From assembly GCF_901709675.1 (NCBI RefSeq), contig NC_051095.1:18805456-18869455 (forward strand): a stretch of 64,000 nt of DNA. Reading direction: 5' to 3'. This document shows positions 46,433 through 57,610 of the stretch, piece by piece. Position numbers and translations under genes: made by a program. The notes below the pieces were generated by a model. That model did no database searches. It saw only the letters and a list, made by a program, of their open reading frames with translations, and was not told where the DNA came from. How positions within the stretch are numbered: position 1 is the first letter of the stretch; the number at the start of each line of letters is the position of its first letter. This DNA is from Syngnathus acus (taxonomy: Eukaryota; Chordata; Actinopteri; Syngnathiformes; Syngnathidae).

Positions 46433-48437
46433 GTGAGAGAGAGAGAAGAAAAAAATGGTTTGTTGAGAAGATGGGTTATGTCAAGTGTTAGGATTGGGGA
46501 AGACAGACCAGGGGAGAAGAATGTTGTTTAAACAATTCAGCAAAAACAAAAATAAAAAAATGTAATGACACAAGATATGACATGATTTTATAACTTCATG
46601 TACTCCACAAAGGAAATTATGTCAAACAAAAAGATGTGCATTCATTGGAACTGTCTGTAAAACTCTGTAAAAAAGACAAGACTGTTGCCTATCCCATAAT
46701 GAGGCAAGGGCACAAAAACATTTCACACATTTGTTACTGCTTCAGGGGACTTTTTCCCAGGCATTCACACGTTGACTGGACATGATTTTTGGAATACACA
46801 CACTTGAACAAGGAAATCATAGCCAAAAACCAAGCCGTGTGGTCATCAGAACTGTCCGTTTAACTCGAGAGCGTGGCTTGGCGCGGTTAATGATGAAATG
46901 TAAAACTAGCAATCTGTACTCGAGTGTAATCTCTGGCTGAGCGACGAAGTGGATGAGTGTCACGAAGGCTCACCGCTAACATGACTCTAGAGCTTCTGGT
47001 AATACTTTTGCATTAAAAACACACACACAAAGGGCTGGGTGGTGTTGTAGGGCGGAGCCTTCCAAACCGCAGAAGAGCCACGCTCAAGGGATCGACGCAA
47101 AGGGCCAACGACAGCGGGGTCGAGCCAAATGTCAACCTTAAAACGGGAGTCTGTGCACGGATTTTCCCGAAATAACCAGTGGGTTCCATCATGCCGGCAA
47201 GTGAGGCCCTCTCAACTGACAGAGGCCTGTCTTCGCCATGGCCCTCGCTGCCACCCGTTGTATATCATCCTTGAGTCTGACACAACGGATTTCTGTGGAG
47301 AGAGTTGGATTAGGTATCAAGCATTTATTTTGTTAAGGGATCAAGCGCCTCCCTGCTCTCACCCTAAATAGAACCCAAATCTGTCTGAGGTTTGGGATGG
47401 CTGGTGCAGGTGCTGTTTGGTTTGCGTCCTGGAATGCCCGCGGGATTACGTGGCAAATTTGTGTTTTGAAGCAGCTGCTAGTGAGGAGTCACCCAGGGGG
47501 CTAAATGTGGATTCCCCCTCAGCCAGCCATTGTGCTTTGTGTTCACTTTCATTGTTCTGTTTGTAGGGGAGAAGGTTTTCTGCCATCGCGTTTATTTTAC
47601 AGTGTTGATGCTTGAGGTCACCAACTGGGAACAAATGACAATTTGAAGTCCAGTGAGATCACCGGGCTAATCTGGGCCTGCCGAAGATCCTTCTGTAAAT
47701 CGGCTATGCAGCCAACACTCCGGGGGCCATTGAAGATTTTGATTTATGAGGTGGGACAGGGCGGTTGCCACTATGGACGACCTGCTAATACCCACCGGAA
47801 TACTTGGGACGGCAGCTCGCTCAAAATGTCACCAAAGTGCACAACCTTTCATGTCCCTTCTCAGAACTGTAAGCCCATCGGACTGCCACCTCTTATTAAT
47901 CCTGTCAGGCGTTCCCCCAACCTTCGTGTAAATCAAACCATGCTGCCATTCCTGCAGTGGAACCCCAATAAAAGCAGAAGGTCAGAGGCTTCAGCGGACC
48001 TCGCATGGAAACTGTGACAAAAGCCTCGCTGACAGAATGGACACAACCCAAAGCCTCGCTGACTTTTTTTTTAATGATTAATGAATATCGGGTGGCCCCG
48101 AAGAGCAAACATGGAGAGAATCCCAGTGCTCTGATCCCACCTCTGAGAGTGACTTAGTGGGAGAATGAAGTGCATCCAGAGTGCTTGATCCTGGGTAAGA
48201 TGAAGCCGGCCTTTATTACAAGAGCGTAAAAAGCTCTCTGGCTCATTGGCATTAAGTTAATATTATAAAGATTAGAGTGGCATTGTTAGAAGCACAAGGC
48301 ATTGGTTTCTCTACAGGGATCCATTACTGATACGACCCAAGCACTCTCGGAATTGCTGTGTTGAAAATTATTCTTTTTTTTATGTCTGTATTTTAGGAGT
48401 ATCGGACCACCCTCCCTTAAAAGTCAAAAGTAGCGCT
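46433..48437. other. Non-coding stretch, nothing recognised
   Basis: A short GA run follows the SINE. 46.85-47.3 and 47.65-48.05 kb are G+C-richer and repeat-free; a 124-codon frame at 47643-48017 has no domain. Candidates for conservation analysis only. Confidence 0.5.
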
Positions 48438-48580
48438 ACTTCTGACCCTCGAAATTTGCTCAAAATGGCAGCTTCAAACTAAGATCGTCAATACAAAAGG
48501 CTCATCTTCAGTAGGCGTCAAGTCCTGAATTCTGCCCAAAAATACTGCTTCAAACCAAAATGATGAAGGCCTTATTGAAA
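48438..48580 (+). repeat. AAAATGGCC-family fragments
   Basis: GCTCAAAATGGCAGCTTCAA and, 90 bp later, GCTTCAAACCAAAATGATG. They match the opening words of the family. Confidence 0.4.
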
Positions 48581-49864
48581 TCACTGTTTATTTGTATTTT
48601 ATACTGTATGAAGCAGGGCTTGCTTTGTCCAAATGTTTCCAAATTACTAAGCAGTGTAGAAAAATGATACATTACCATGCACTTAATCACCTGGAAGTAG
48701 CATGATGGTTATGTACACCCACACACCTTAATATAAATAGTATTCAAAAATGAAACTGGAGAAGGTTAAAATGAAAGTGAAGAGCTTTTATTTTTGCTTG
48801 ATATTCTCCACTTGTCTTTGAAGTGCATTGAAATTCCGCTCACCTCCTGACATGTGACACTATAGTGGAGGAGGAAGAAAGACAGAGGTGGAGGAAGAAA
48901 GACAGAGCACAACTCAAGAAATGGCCCTAAATCAGTGAAAATGAAAGGAATTTGGAACTCATGCCCAAAAATCCCACTTGATGAGCCTTAGTGTTTTAGG
49001 AAAGGTGCACGTGTCCATTGTTGTTGTGCGGTATAGTGGGGTGCCTTAGCATTTTTTATTTTGCAAAGAAAGTCAAGTGATTTGTAAGAAAACCATGCTA
49101 ACTCTTGCTAATGGTGGCACAACACCAAACAGAAATGTCATGAAAACTACAAATTCTGAAACAATGATCTATACTTAGCTCCTCCCTGCCATAGAAAAGA
49201 TCAGAATCTCTTAGTCATGCTTTATTTATCATTTTAACATTAGTTCATTAATAGCAATTAAGACGTTCCTATTAGCCAGGGCTTTGGCATCATCAGGTGG
49301 CATCTTAGGGCTTTTCAGAAAGCAAGCAAAAACACAAACAGGTAAGTCTTTCATATAATAGCTGAAACATGAATGAAGGAATAGTGACCTTGGCTTAGGG
49401 TTAGGGTCAAGCAGGCAGACCCATGTAGCACTCTGTCAAAGAGTACAATGTTCCAACCCTGCTTGTCTTCACATTACCATTGGTTCTGCATTGCAGGCTT
49501 GGGATTTGAGCCTTCTTCCACGATGCAATAAGACATCCGGCTCTTCTTCCAGCTTGTCTAATGACACAGATGTCACACACAAATATAGACGCCAGACCCA
49601 TGCTCCTGCATAACGTTTTTGCCAACTTTGAGGAGTGTGGGAAATCTCTGGACAAACATGTACGTCACTTTAGCGCTCCGGAGGAAAAAAGATGGCTGAG
49701 CTGCGGCGAGAATGGTGATGTGATATGGAGCTGATAAGACTCTTCAGTGGGCTCACAAGAAGAGCTTGTCTCAGGGATTGCCCTGAGAAGCCCTTGTAGT
49801 GGTGTACCACTTGTAAACAGCTTTCAGACTGGGTGATTTAAAAAAATAATAATTTGGTCATTGG
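48581..49864. other. Non-coding stretch, nothing recognised
   Basis: Unique sequence. A 20-bp tandem duplication lies near 48870-48908 (GAGGAAGAAAGACAGAG twice). No gene. Confidence 0.55.
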
Positions 49865-50010
49865 GATCATTTGGGCAAATTTCTACATAGACGTTTGTCA
49901 AATTATGGGTCCCAGAATTTGGCTGAAATTCTTGCGACAAACAAAATGGCCAACTTTTTGTTCAATTTGCGGCATGGGTCCTTGAGATTTTTCGTGGATG
50001 GGACCCTGGT
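49865..50010 (+). repeat. AAAATGGCC-family copy
   Basis: AAAATGGCCAACTTTTTG, then GGCATGGGTCCTTGAGATTT and TTCGTGGATGGGACCC, the clearest copy of the first half of the family. Confidence 0.55.
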
Positions 50011-50209
50011 ACTAAACCTGCCCTTTTTCCCCTCTCCAACTACTCTTTTGTGGCAAGAATTTTCAATGTTAGAAAACAAGTAGCTCACACACGATTCTCT
50101 CGTACTGAGCCCACCGTTGATGCTTCAAGTGATTGACAGTCATGGTGGTGAAATTGAAGTAGTTGAAAGTATGGTTAAATTTTTCAAAGGTTCACAAAAA
50201 GTGTGTGAA

Positions 50210-50355
50210 ACCAGTTTCACCAATCAACATGGAATTGAGTGGACATGTCTATCATAACAGGATGAACAAAATATTCTCAAACACCCATTGCCAAATTTGA
50301 CCAGGAAGCCATTTTGGTTTGAAGCAGCCATTTCAAGCAAAATTCCAGCGCTCAT
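50210..50355 (-). repeat. AAAATGGCC-family copy, inverted
   Basis: On the + strand CAGTTTCACCAATCAACATG, GTGGACATGTCTATCATAAC and AAGCCATTTTGGTTTGAAGC are the reverse complement of the family order. It lies ~200 bp from a copy in the opposite direction. Confidence 0.5.
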
Positions 50356-50463
50356 ACACATTGAAGTTTATTAATTTTGAGGATTTGCCAAGAAAAAGGG
50401 GCCGCTTCAACTTTAATGATTAATTTGTGTGTCATTTCTGAAGTGTATATGGAGCTGTCATTG

Positions 50464-50504
50464 ACACACACACACACACGCACATACACACACACACACA
50501 CACA
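50464..50504. repeat. CA microsatellite
   Basis: About 41 bp of (CA)n with CG and TA interruptions. Confidence 0.95.
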
Positions 50505-51559
50505 TTCTGTGCAGTAGCCACTCAAATCTCTAGTTCTTAGGCCACTGTGTATGATAGTGACTGGGCCAGCTTGCAGCTTGATTAGCGCAGTTAGCCCTTC
50601 TAAGGCTCTGGCTGTTTACAGTGGATTATAGTGAGGGAGGCAGGGGTTAACTCGCCCCCTCTCCCTCCTCACCCCCCCATTCGGGCTCCTGCAGCAGGGT
50701 TCGGGCTGACAGGTATGGTGGGATTTGGCAAGGAGTTTTTTTTTTTGCATGAGAGCCAACAAGGAAGGCTGAACATGGCGGATTAGCGCGGGATTAAGTT
50801 GTCAGAGTCTGTCTTGACGGACAAACTGCAGAGGAATAAATTGCAATCTGTTTGAGGAAGAGAGAAAAAGCCTCACACCACACAAACAGGGCATCCTGTC
50901 GTCTTGTCTTGTCACAGCCTGTCCAAGATGACAGCCAGGGCAGAAAATCATTAAAAAGTTATAAACAACAAAAAAGTGCCAGGCCACGGAGCGTCTGCTT
51001 GTCTAACCTCTCGCGTCAGGAGCTGCTTCTTGTTAAAGCCTCTGACTGGATGTGACAAAAGAGATAAGAGAGGTGGGAACCAAATGCTCTGTATACCTGT
51101 CAGTAGGGTTGGGTGATAAATCAACTTTCAGTTTATTTGTCACGACAAATTTATTTATGTATTGGTGTTTTCCATTGTTCAAAGCACATTGTTCAAGGCA
51201 ATCATGGAGTCAGTCATGCAGAACATTGCCAAAGACATGGTGCCCATTATATGTTGCAAAAATGTCCAAGATGCAAACACTTGGCTGAGATCACGTCACC
51301 ATAGCAGAGTTTTGGTTCCTTTTCTAATTGTTTAATGACTATGTTTTCCCCAGAGTAAGCAGTCATTCTCCAATGAAACATTTTCCAGAGAAAAAAAATA
51401 TTTACAATGCTTTGATTTCTGAGCAACTTATTTCTATGATCTGTGTTTGGTATCAGGAGAAATAAAGTAAATCCATCCCTACAATGAAAAACAGCACATA
51501 TTGATTGGAAGGTCATTCTGATTTGCATTGTGGATACAGCATTTGATCTGATTACAATG
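50505..51559. other. Non-coding stretch, nothing recognised
   Basis: Unique sequence; a T-run near 50740. No gene. Confidence 0.6.
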
Positions 51560-51597
51560 TGAAGGTGTACCTAATAATGTGGAATGAGTGTCTGTGC
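51560..51597 (+). repeat. Dispersed fish repeat fragment (possible)
   Basis: AAGGTGTACCTAATAATGTGG followed by GAGTGTCTGTG resembles the GGTGTACCTAATAAAGTGGC motif of a frequent fish repeat. Short and from memory. Confidence 0.35.
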
Positions 51598-53334
51598 ACA
51601 CCTTAGAGTACAGTCACATTCATTCAGTGCACTAAGCTCGTAAATGGTACAGAGTAATATTTATTTCATCCTACTTTATATTGCGAACATTTTTAAACAC
51701 AGTAATGTGATACTATGGCTTGAAATAGACTTAAATATTAGACATATTTTAAAGATTTCATTATATATTGGTACTGTACACATTTTGTATTACATTTTGC
51801 ACTAAATGACAAGAAAATAGAAATAAAAAAAGTCAGAATCATGAAATATTATTATTCATGGTTTTATGGCTCCAAATAAAATTCTGTTGTACTGTTCTAT
51901 GTTATGTTGTGATGTTCTGCAACGCGTTTTGTTAGAGCTGCAGTTGTTGTGACAGCATTAAATAAATAAACATATACTATATACAATATAGTAATGATAA
52001 CGTTACATAATGTGACCTATATATTACAAAAATTGCATTATATTCAAATTTTCAATCATTGTTAAATTGTGATAAGCTTTGTGAAACGTAATATACAGTA
52101 CAAATACAATATATTTGTTAAATGTGAATTATACTATTTCTAAAATTCTATTGTAATAATTTTTTCAGATTTCTCTGGGTTTTCAATTATATGATGTCTG
52201 TGTGACAAGAAAAAATAGACTCAGCAGTTTTCAAGATAAATCCTTTTTAAATTATGTCAGATTTTTTTGGATACCCTGCAAATAATTTTAAAAAATTATC
52301 TTTGAAAAAGAGTTTGATAATTCTAAATGTCAACTTGGCCCTAAATAGCAATAACAAAACAATAATAATGTAGTAGCTTCCTTTGCTTTCATGTGACATT
52401 GAAGTCCACGTCGCGTTGCATTCACTGTCATGGTAACGCCAATTAATGAGCTTGGCTGCATTCTGGCCATCGCTGCTGCATCATTATGAATTCACGTGTG
52501 TACCTTGTACACATGAATATGCATTGCCATATACAGCTCTTGCTAGCAGAGTTGTGACTTGAATTTTAAAAATAAAGAAGACATAGCCACAAGCCTTTTG
52601 TCCAATAAGATTCAAAAGAATGAAAAAATATCATTAGAAAATGTACTTTTGCAGAATGACTTTTTTTAAAGTATTTTTCCAAAGTTATATGTCGCACTGA
52701 TTGCGTGCTCAATTTGATGTCATTTCTGAGTTGTAGGTTGAAAGAGGTCAGCAGATAACGGCTGACAAATTACCCTCGGTGCCGTCCCCCCACATACCTG
52801 ATTGATGGCGGGTGGTTGGGTAGGGGAGGGTGGCGAGTGTTTGGAGGAGCTTGGGTCAAGTAAGAGTATAAGACGACAATAAACAAGCGCACGAGTGTCG
52901 TTACTAGTACCAGTGTAACCGTTTTGTGTAATTGATTTGTGAGTCACCTGATGACAATCCAATCGATGCAATGAGACATACTGTATGTTCAGATTTTTCA
53001 GTATGGTACAGGGGCTTGTAGTTTCCAAGATGGCAGATAATAGTTCATGTAAAGGAAGCATGCCAAACGTGCTACATCAACAGAATTAATCTAAATGCCA
53101 CAGGTGTTTTTGTAGCAAGATTATAAAACTTTATACTATATACATATACATACTAAATACATACACGTACACACTCACAAACACGCACACATATACAATC
53201 CTCTAATATTCCGTGTCCAACTCCACTTGAAACAGTGCAGTCCTGCAGGATTTACAGGGACTCATAAATCCAAAAGTGAAGTTCCTCTGTAAAAAATTTG
53301 AAGTTTACAATTAAAGTGACGAGTGATGTTATAC
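51598..53334. other. Non-coding AT-rich stretch
   Basis: No gene. Mostly AT-rich to 52.7 kb; a TACA/CACA-rich patch lies at about 53137-53195. Confidence 0.6.
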
Positions 53335-53456
53335 TTTCCTGAAAAAAAGACAAGCTGTTACACTTGACCAAAAAAGGATAAACAAGACATTTAGTACAGA
53401 GTTATTAAAGTTGCACGATCTTAAAAAAAAGACAAACTATTGCAGTTTTGTAAAAT
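53335..53456 (-). repeat. Two copies of the AAAAAGACAAACTGTTGCAC motif family
   Basis: CCTGAAAAAAAGACAAGCTG then TTACACTTGACC (53343 on), and TTAAAAAAAAGACAAACTAT then TGCAGTTTTG (53421 on). They are reverse-complement relatives of the motif at 8.8-9.7 kb. Confidence 0.45.
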
Positions 53457-53687
53457 ACAAGAATGACAAAAAAAACAACACCAAACAAACAAATACCGGA
53501 CCTTAATGTTTAGTGTATCGCTACACCCGTTACTAACTGCCTATGCTGTATTTGTTGAAAGGCTCAAAGGAAGGAGTCCCACAAGTGGATGCTGGAGCGT
53601 AGCCTAATTCCGAGAAAGATGCATTTGATTGAGCCTCTCCTAATGCTTCCAATGTTGGCAAGCAGAAGTTCCACTTTGCATTCAGAT

Positions 53688-53721
53688 TGCACGCACATGC
53701 ACACGCACGCGCACACACACC
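53688..53721. repeat. CA/CG alternating purine-pyrimidine tract
   Basis: About 34 bp of CACACG-type dinucleotides with several CG steps. Confidence 0.85.
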
Positions 53722-54033
53722 CAAGCCAGCCGGCGCCAACAAAGACACAATGCGCACACACATCCAACGCTGCCGAATTACTGACAGGACAATTAGAAGA
53801 GAGCTAAGCTGCTATCGGAGTGGAATTTTCCAGATAGGACGAGCATGCGGTTGTGGGGTCCCCTTGCGGTCCTGAGGGTGTTGACTGATTTATCTGCACG
53901 CTACTGACGGTTCAAAATCTTCCCACTGCCTTGCACACAAAAGTCGCAGATAATTGTTCAAACACATCAGAACATTTGAGACAATTGCGACAAGATGAGA
54001 GGAAAATGAGCTGGTATTGATTGAAAGCACCTT
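53722..54033. other. Non-coding spacer, nothing recognised
   Basis: Unique sequence; no gene or repeat. Confidence 0.55.
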
Positions 54034-54116
54034 TCCCAATGAGCGGCGAACAATTCTGTGTTTTCGAAGGCAGCGAATGTTGCGTTCATGTCAGAGTTCG
54101 TCGGGGTTTGCTCCAG
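54034..54116 (+). repeat. Dispersed repeat, partner at 42.96 kb
   Basis: CCCAATGAGCGGCGAACAAT, GAATGTTGCGTTCATG and GTTCGTCGGGGTTTGCTCC, in the same order as 42963-43048. Confidence 0.45.
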
Positions 54117-54689
54117 GTCACAAATGTTCGCATACAGCAACTTAAACTAGTTGATGGTAACTTTCTCATGTCAAACGTTGCAAAACCAAAGTTAAACAAC
54201 AAGAGGTGAGCAAGAGTTCAGGATTCAGGAGTTCTTATTTTCCAAATGTTTGATTTAGAATTTGAGGGCGCATGAAGATGTGGGGTATAGCGCTCTCTCT
54301 CACATCCCTTTGACTTTGCTCCAGAAGTACGGCCCTGATCCCGCTTTGATTTCAAACGGTATTTTCTTTACTTTCCAGCGGAGGCAGTGTCAACAGTAGC
54401 GCTGGAGACTCCAATGTCTTTTTGAAAATACGGCATAATCTGATGATGTTTTAGTGTGCAAACCTTCTTCGAGACCACTGCCCTCCCCTGGGCGGTGACC
54501 CATTCGAATGTGAGTCTCAACTCACATGTAATTGCTTGGCTCTGGTTACTCCATTGGAGGAAATGCTGCAGGTTGCTGTCAATATGCCTTCCACTTTAAA
54601 AATACGTCCATCAAAACACTTGATGGTCTTCCATTGAAGTTCACCTTTAAAGAAACCCAAAATTACCTTAAATTATAAAATAACAATTT
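54117..54689. other. Non-coding stretch, nothing recognised
   Basis: Unique sequence; may include the diverged continuation of the repeat at its left edge. Confidence 0.5.
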
Positions 54690-55065
54690 AAAATATTTCA
54701 AACCAAAATGGCTGACCTGCTGTGTTTTCTCTAGCATGGCTTGTGAAGACTTTTTTCTGTTACTATTACATTTTTTTTTCAATTGCTGACAACCTATATT
54801 TCAGATTTTTTTTCTAAACTCAACCATTTTCAAAACACTTTGTTATTATGTCCACTATATGCAGTTTGTGTCAAACTAACAATAAATGTTTCAATTGTAA
54901 AGGCCAAGCAGGCTGATGTCGTGTAAACTGTGTAAATAGTTTTGGAAATGTCAGAATTTGTGTTGGGATGATTGTAAAAAACTGTAAGACACATGCCTAC
55001 CAAATTTCATATTGCTGAGTGAAACTGGCTTAGGAGCTGAATTTTCAAGTCAGGGAGTGATTCGC
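54690..55065 (+). repeat. AAAATGGCC-family fragments
   Basis: TTCAAACCAAAATGGCTGAC, then CTAGCATGGCTTGTG (54.70-54.75 kb), and CATGCCTACCAAATTTCATA with TTGCTGAGTGAAACTGG and AGGAGCTGAATTTTC (54.99-55.05 kb). Interior AT-rich sequence between them may be an insertion or decay. Confidence 0.5.
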
Positions 55066-55762
55066 AAATTTTTGGGTGTCATCCATGCAATACAAATTAT
55101 CGTTTCCCCCAGAGTTTTGTGAACTTTTGAATGTAAAAAAGCCATTAAAATTGAACGTCATTTTCGTGCTGGGTTCTTAATAATAAATAGTGATGACACC
55201 CTCGTTTTTGCCTCCCTGGCTGAAACGAATGAGTTCCTGCAGTGAGTTAAAAACGTCATCAAACAGAGACACTGGCCTTCGCTTTGCTCAGCCAATATTA
55301 GCCCTGCGCTAATGAGCTGCTATGCTAACTTCAGGAACAATTTTCTTTCTCATAGTTATCAAGAGTTCATAACTTGGGTAAATTTGCCATCTTGCATGAT
55401 TAACAGACGGGACTGAAATTATTGCTGAGTTTGCTGAACCAATGATCCCGATGTGGACTCTGTGTTGACCTTTCCTTCCTGGCATCTGATTTTTATTTTG
55501 CTTTGGTGAAATGAAAAGCTACCTCGTGACAGAAATGTCACAGTAGGTCATATATAGTGGAAAGGAAAATATTGAATTGCCATTTTTGCGAGAGATATTG
55601 TGATTCTGATTAATAATTTTCTTCAAATTAAATGTCACCGCAATATTTGCTATGAATGCAACATTTAGAAACTTTTTACAAATTAGTTTGTTCAACTATG
55701 TCACACACGCTGATAGCAACACAGAACACTCCACTTGTCATTTGTCACGCAAAACGAGTCAT
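55066..55762. other. Non-coding stretch, nothing recognised
   Basis: Unique sequence; no gene or repeat. Confidence 0.6.
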
Positions 55763-55950
55763 ATTCGAGCATCAAATTCGAGCGTCAAATTCGAGCGTCA
55801 AATTCGAGCGTCAAATTCGAGCGTCAAATTTGAACGTCAAATTCGAGCGTCAAATTTGAGCGTCAAATTCGAGCGTCAAATTTGAGCGTCAAATTTGAGC
55901 GTCAAATTTGAACGTCAAATTTGAGCATCAGATTTGTGTGTCAAATTTGG
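55763..55950. repeat. 13-bp minisatellite, about 14 units
   Basis: The unit ATTCGAGCGTCAA or its variants (ATTTGAGCGTCAA, ATTTGAACGTCAA, ATTCGAGCATCAA) repeats head to tail 14 times plus a partial unit. Left units keep CGAG; right units mostly read TGAG, as expected from CpG deamination. Open frames reading RASNSSVKFE repeats are a by-product of the period (39 nt = 13 codons). Confidence 0.97.
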
Positions 55951-56984
55951 TAGCAATCATGATCACCACATTGAAATCTTGGATAAGACAGCGAAATTTG
56001 GATCTGCTGACACTTCATGTGGAATTTTCCATCACGGCACCTGACTTCTATTAGGCTTCAGTGACTCAAATGGGAAAGCAAGCCAAATGACGGTTTGAGG
56101 GTTCAAGTGAGGGTCACCAGACAGGGCCGAGTCCCTCCATCCTGGTCTATCAGTTCACATGTCGTAATACGAAGGGGGGACCGTGTTTGCAAACATCATT
56201 GCGGCCATGTGTGCTTCCACGTCGACCTGAATTAGACTTCCTGTCTGGGGCAAACAATGCGACAACCAGATGAAGCTTCTCTGCCGTATTTTGTCTGGCC
56301 TGAAGCTGAAAACAACACTGAGGTCATCCCTCATGTCCAGATGGCGAGTCTGCACAATTTTGGTCGGCGTCAGTCCACGTCACGAATACCGGCTTCTTAT
56401 GTTCGAGCCTCGCGTGCGAGCGACACAGTGCCCTCCTCTTGACTCGGCTGCAATAACATGCTCACCTTTCACCGAACTCCCACCCCCACTCCTTCCTCGC
56501 GCACCATTTCTCGAAGAAAACAGCAGATGAAGGAAAAAGAAACAAGCCTCTACCTACGCTTTTGTCCGCAGGGTTGTTTTTGTTCCCTGTGGGGCTAACA
56601 TGTTAACACAACATGATGTGATGACTGAGATAATTGATGTTATTGGACTCCCCCATCCCTCGCCATCTCCACTTCTTCCCTACTTTTATTATGAATTCCT
56701 CCCCTTCTAACGAGGAGCAGACGTCGACTTCCCTCCCTCAAGTGTGTGCAAGTCAAGGTTAACAGTGCCATCTACAGTAGAGATAACAGCAGTCCATCCA
56801 TCACTTGCTGTGGCACCGCATCTCCGTTGGGTTTTCCGATCCAAAGCTTCGTGTTTGCATAAGAATACTTATGTGTGAACTGGACTTGAGGACTACTTGT
56901 CATCTGGAAAACTCACAGGAATTGTCCAAGATCGACCAGATCCATCATTTTCTTCCCAGTGTTTTCTCAAGCCCCAGATTTTTA
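55951..56984. other. Non-coding stretch, nothing recognised
   Basis: Unique, with G+C-richer DNA at 56.1-56.5 kb. Overlapping frames there lack domains. Confidence 0.55.
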
Positions 56985-57115
56985 TATAAATCAAAATGGC
57001 TGATTTCTTGTTGAATTGAATTTCAGACAGGATTGCGTGAGACTTTTCTGTGGATCCTGTTTTGATAGACCTTTGATGGACCAAATTTCATGTGGATCAG
57101 TGAAACTGGTGACGA
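56985..57115 (+). repeat. AAAATGGCC-family copy, most complete
   Basis: AAATCAAAATGGCTGATTTC, TTGTTGAATTGAATTTC, GAGACTTTTCTGTGGATCCT, TTTTGATAGACC, GGACCAAATTTCATGTGG and ATCAGTGAAACTGGTGA: nearly every block of the family in order. Confidence 0.6.
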
Positions 57116-57493
57116 TTTTCATTTATTTTTCACTGTCGGAGTACTTGAAACCATCATTACATTTTTACACCACGCTCCACCTTGTTCGGCTGGCATAGGG
57201 GGAAAAAAACGATGTAACATCACCCATCTGTCTAGGATACCTGATAATGATTGTGATGATAGTAGTAAAACTGGTGTAGGGGGCACCTTTTCAGGGTGGA
57301 TGTGTTCAGGAAATAGATATTAGACATAATATAATTAGATATAATATTTATAAATTAAAAATAGATATTTACCAGAATATACACATTTGCAGTTTGGGAC
57401 ATGCTGTGCATCCTGTTGGAAATGTATGTACTGTGTTCTAGAACAAGGCCCAACAAAACTCACTCAGTTGCACCTCCCAGAAATTAGCCATCT
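57116..57493. other. Non-coding stretch, nothing recognised
   Basis: Unique AT-rich sequence. Confidence 0.6.
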
Positions 57494-57610
57494 TGGCTGG
57501 CAATCAGTTCAAGGTGTCCCATGCCTACTGCCCGAAGTCAGCTGGGATAGGCTCCAGCACGCCAGCAACCCTCGTGAAGACGAGCGATTAAGGAAATGGA
57601 TGGATGGATG
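57494..57610 (+). mobile_element. V-SINE 3' fragment
   Basis: TGGCTGGCAATCAGTTCAAG, CCTACTGCCCGAAGTCAGC and GGGATAGGCTCCAGCACGCC, ending in about three GGAT units. Only body end and tail domain remain. Confidence 0.9.

Noticed and set aside
55652-55885. Frames encoding RASNSSVKFE-type repeats
   Set aside because: Produced by the 13-bp minisatellite; the repeat is open in more than one frame, as expected by chance.
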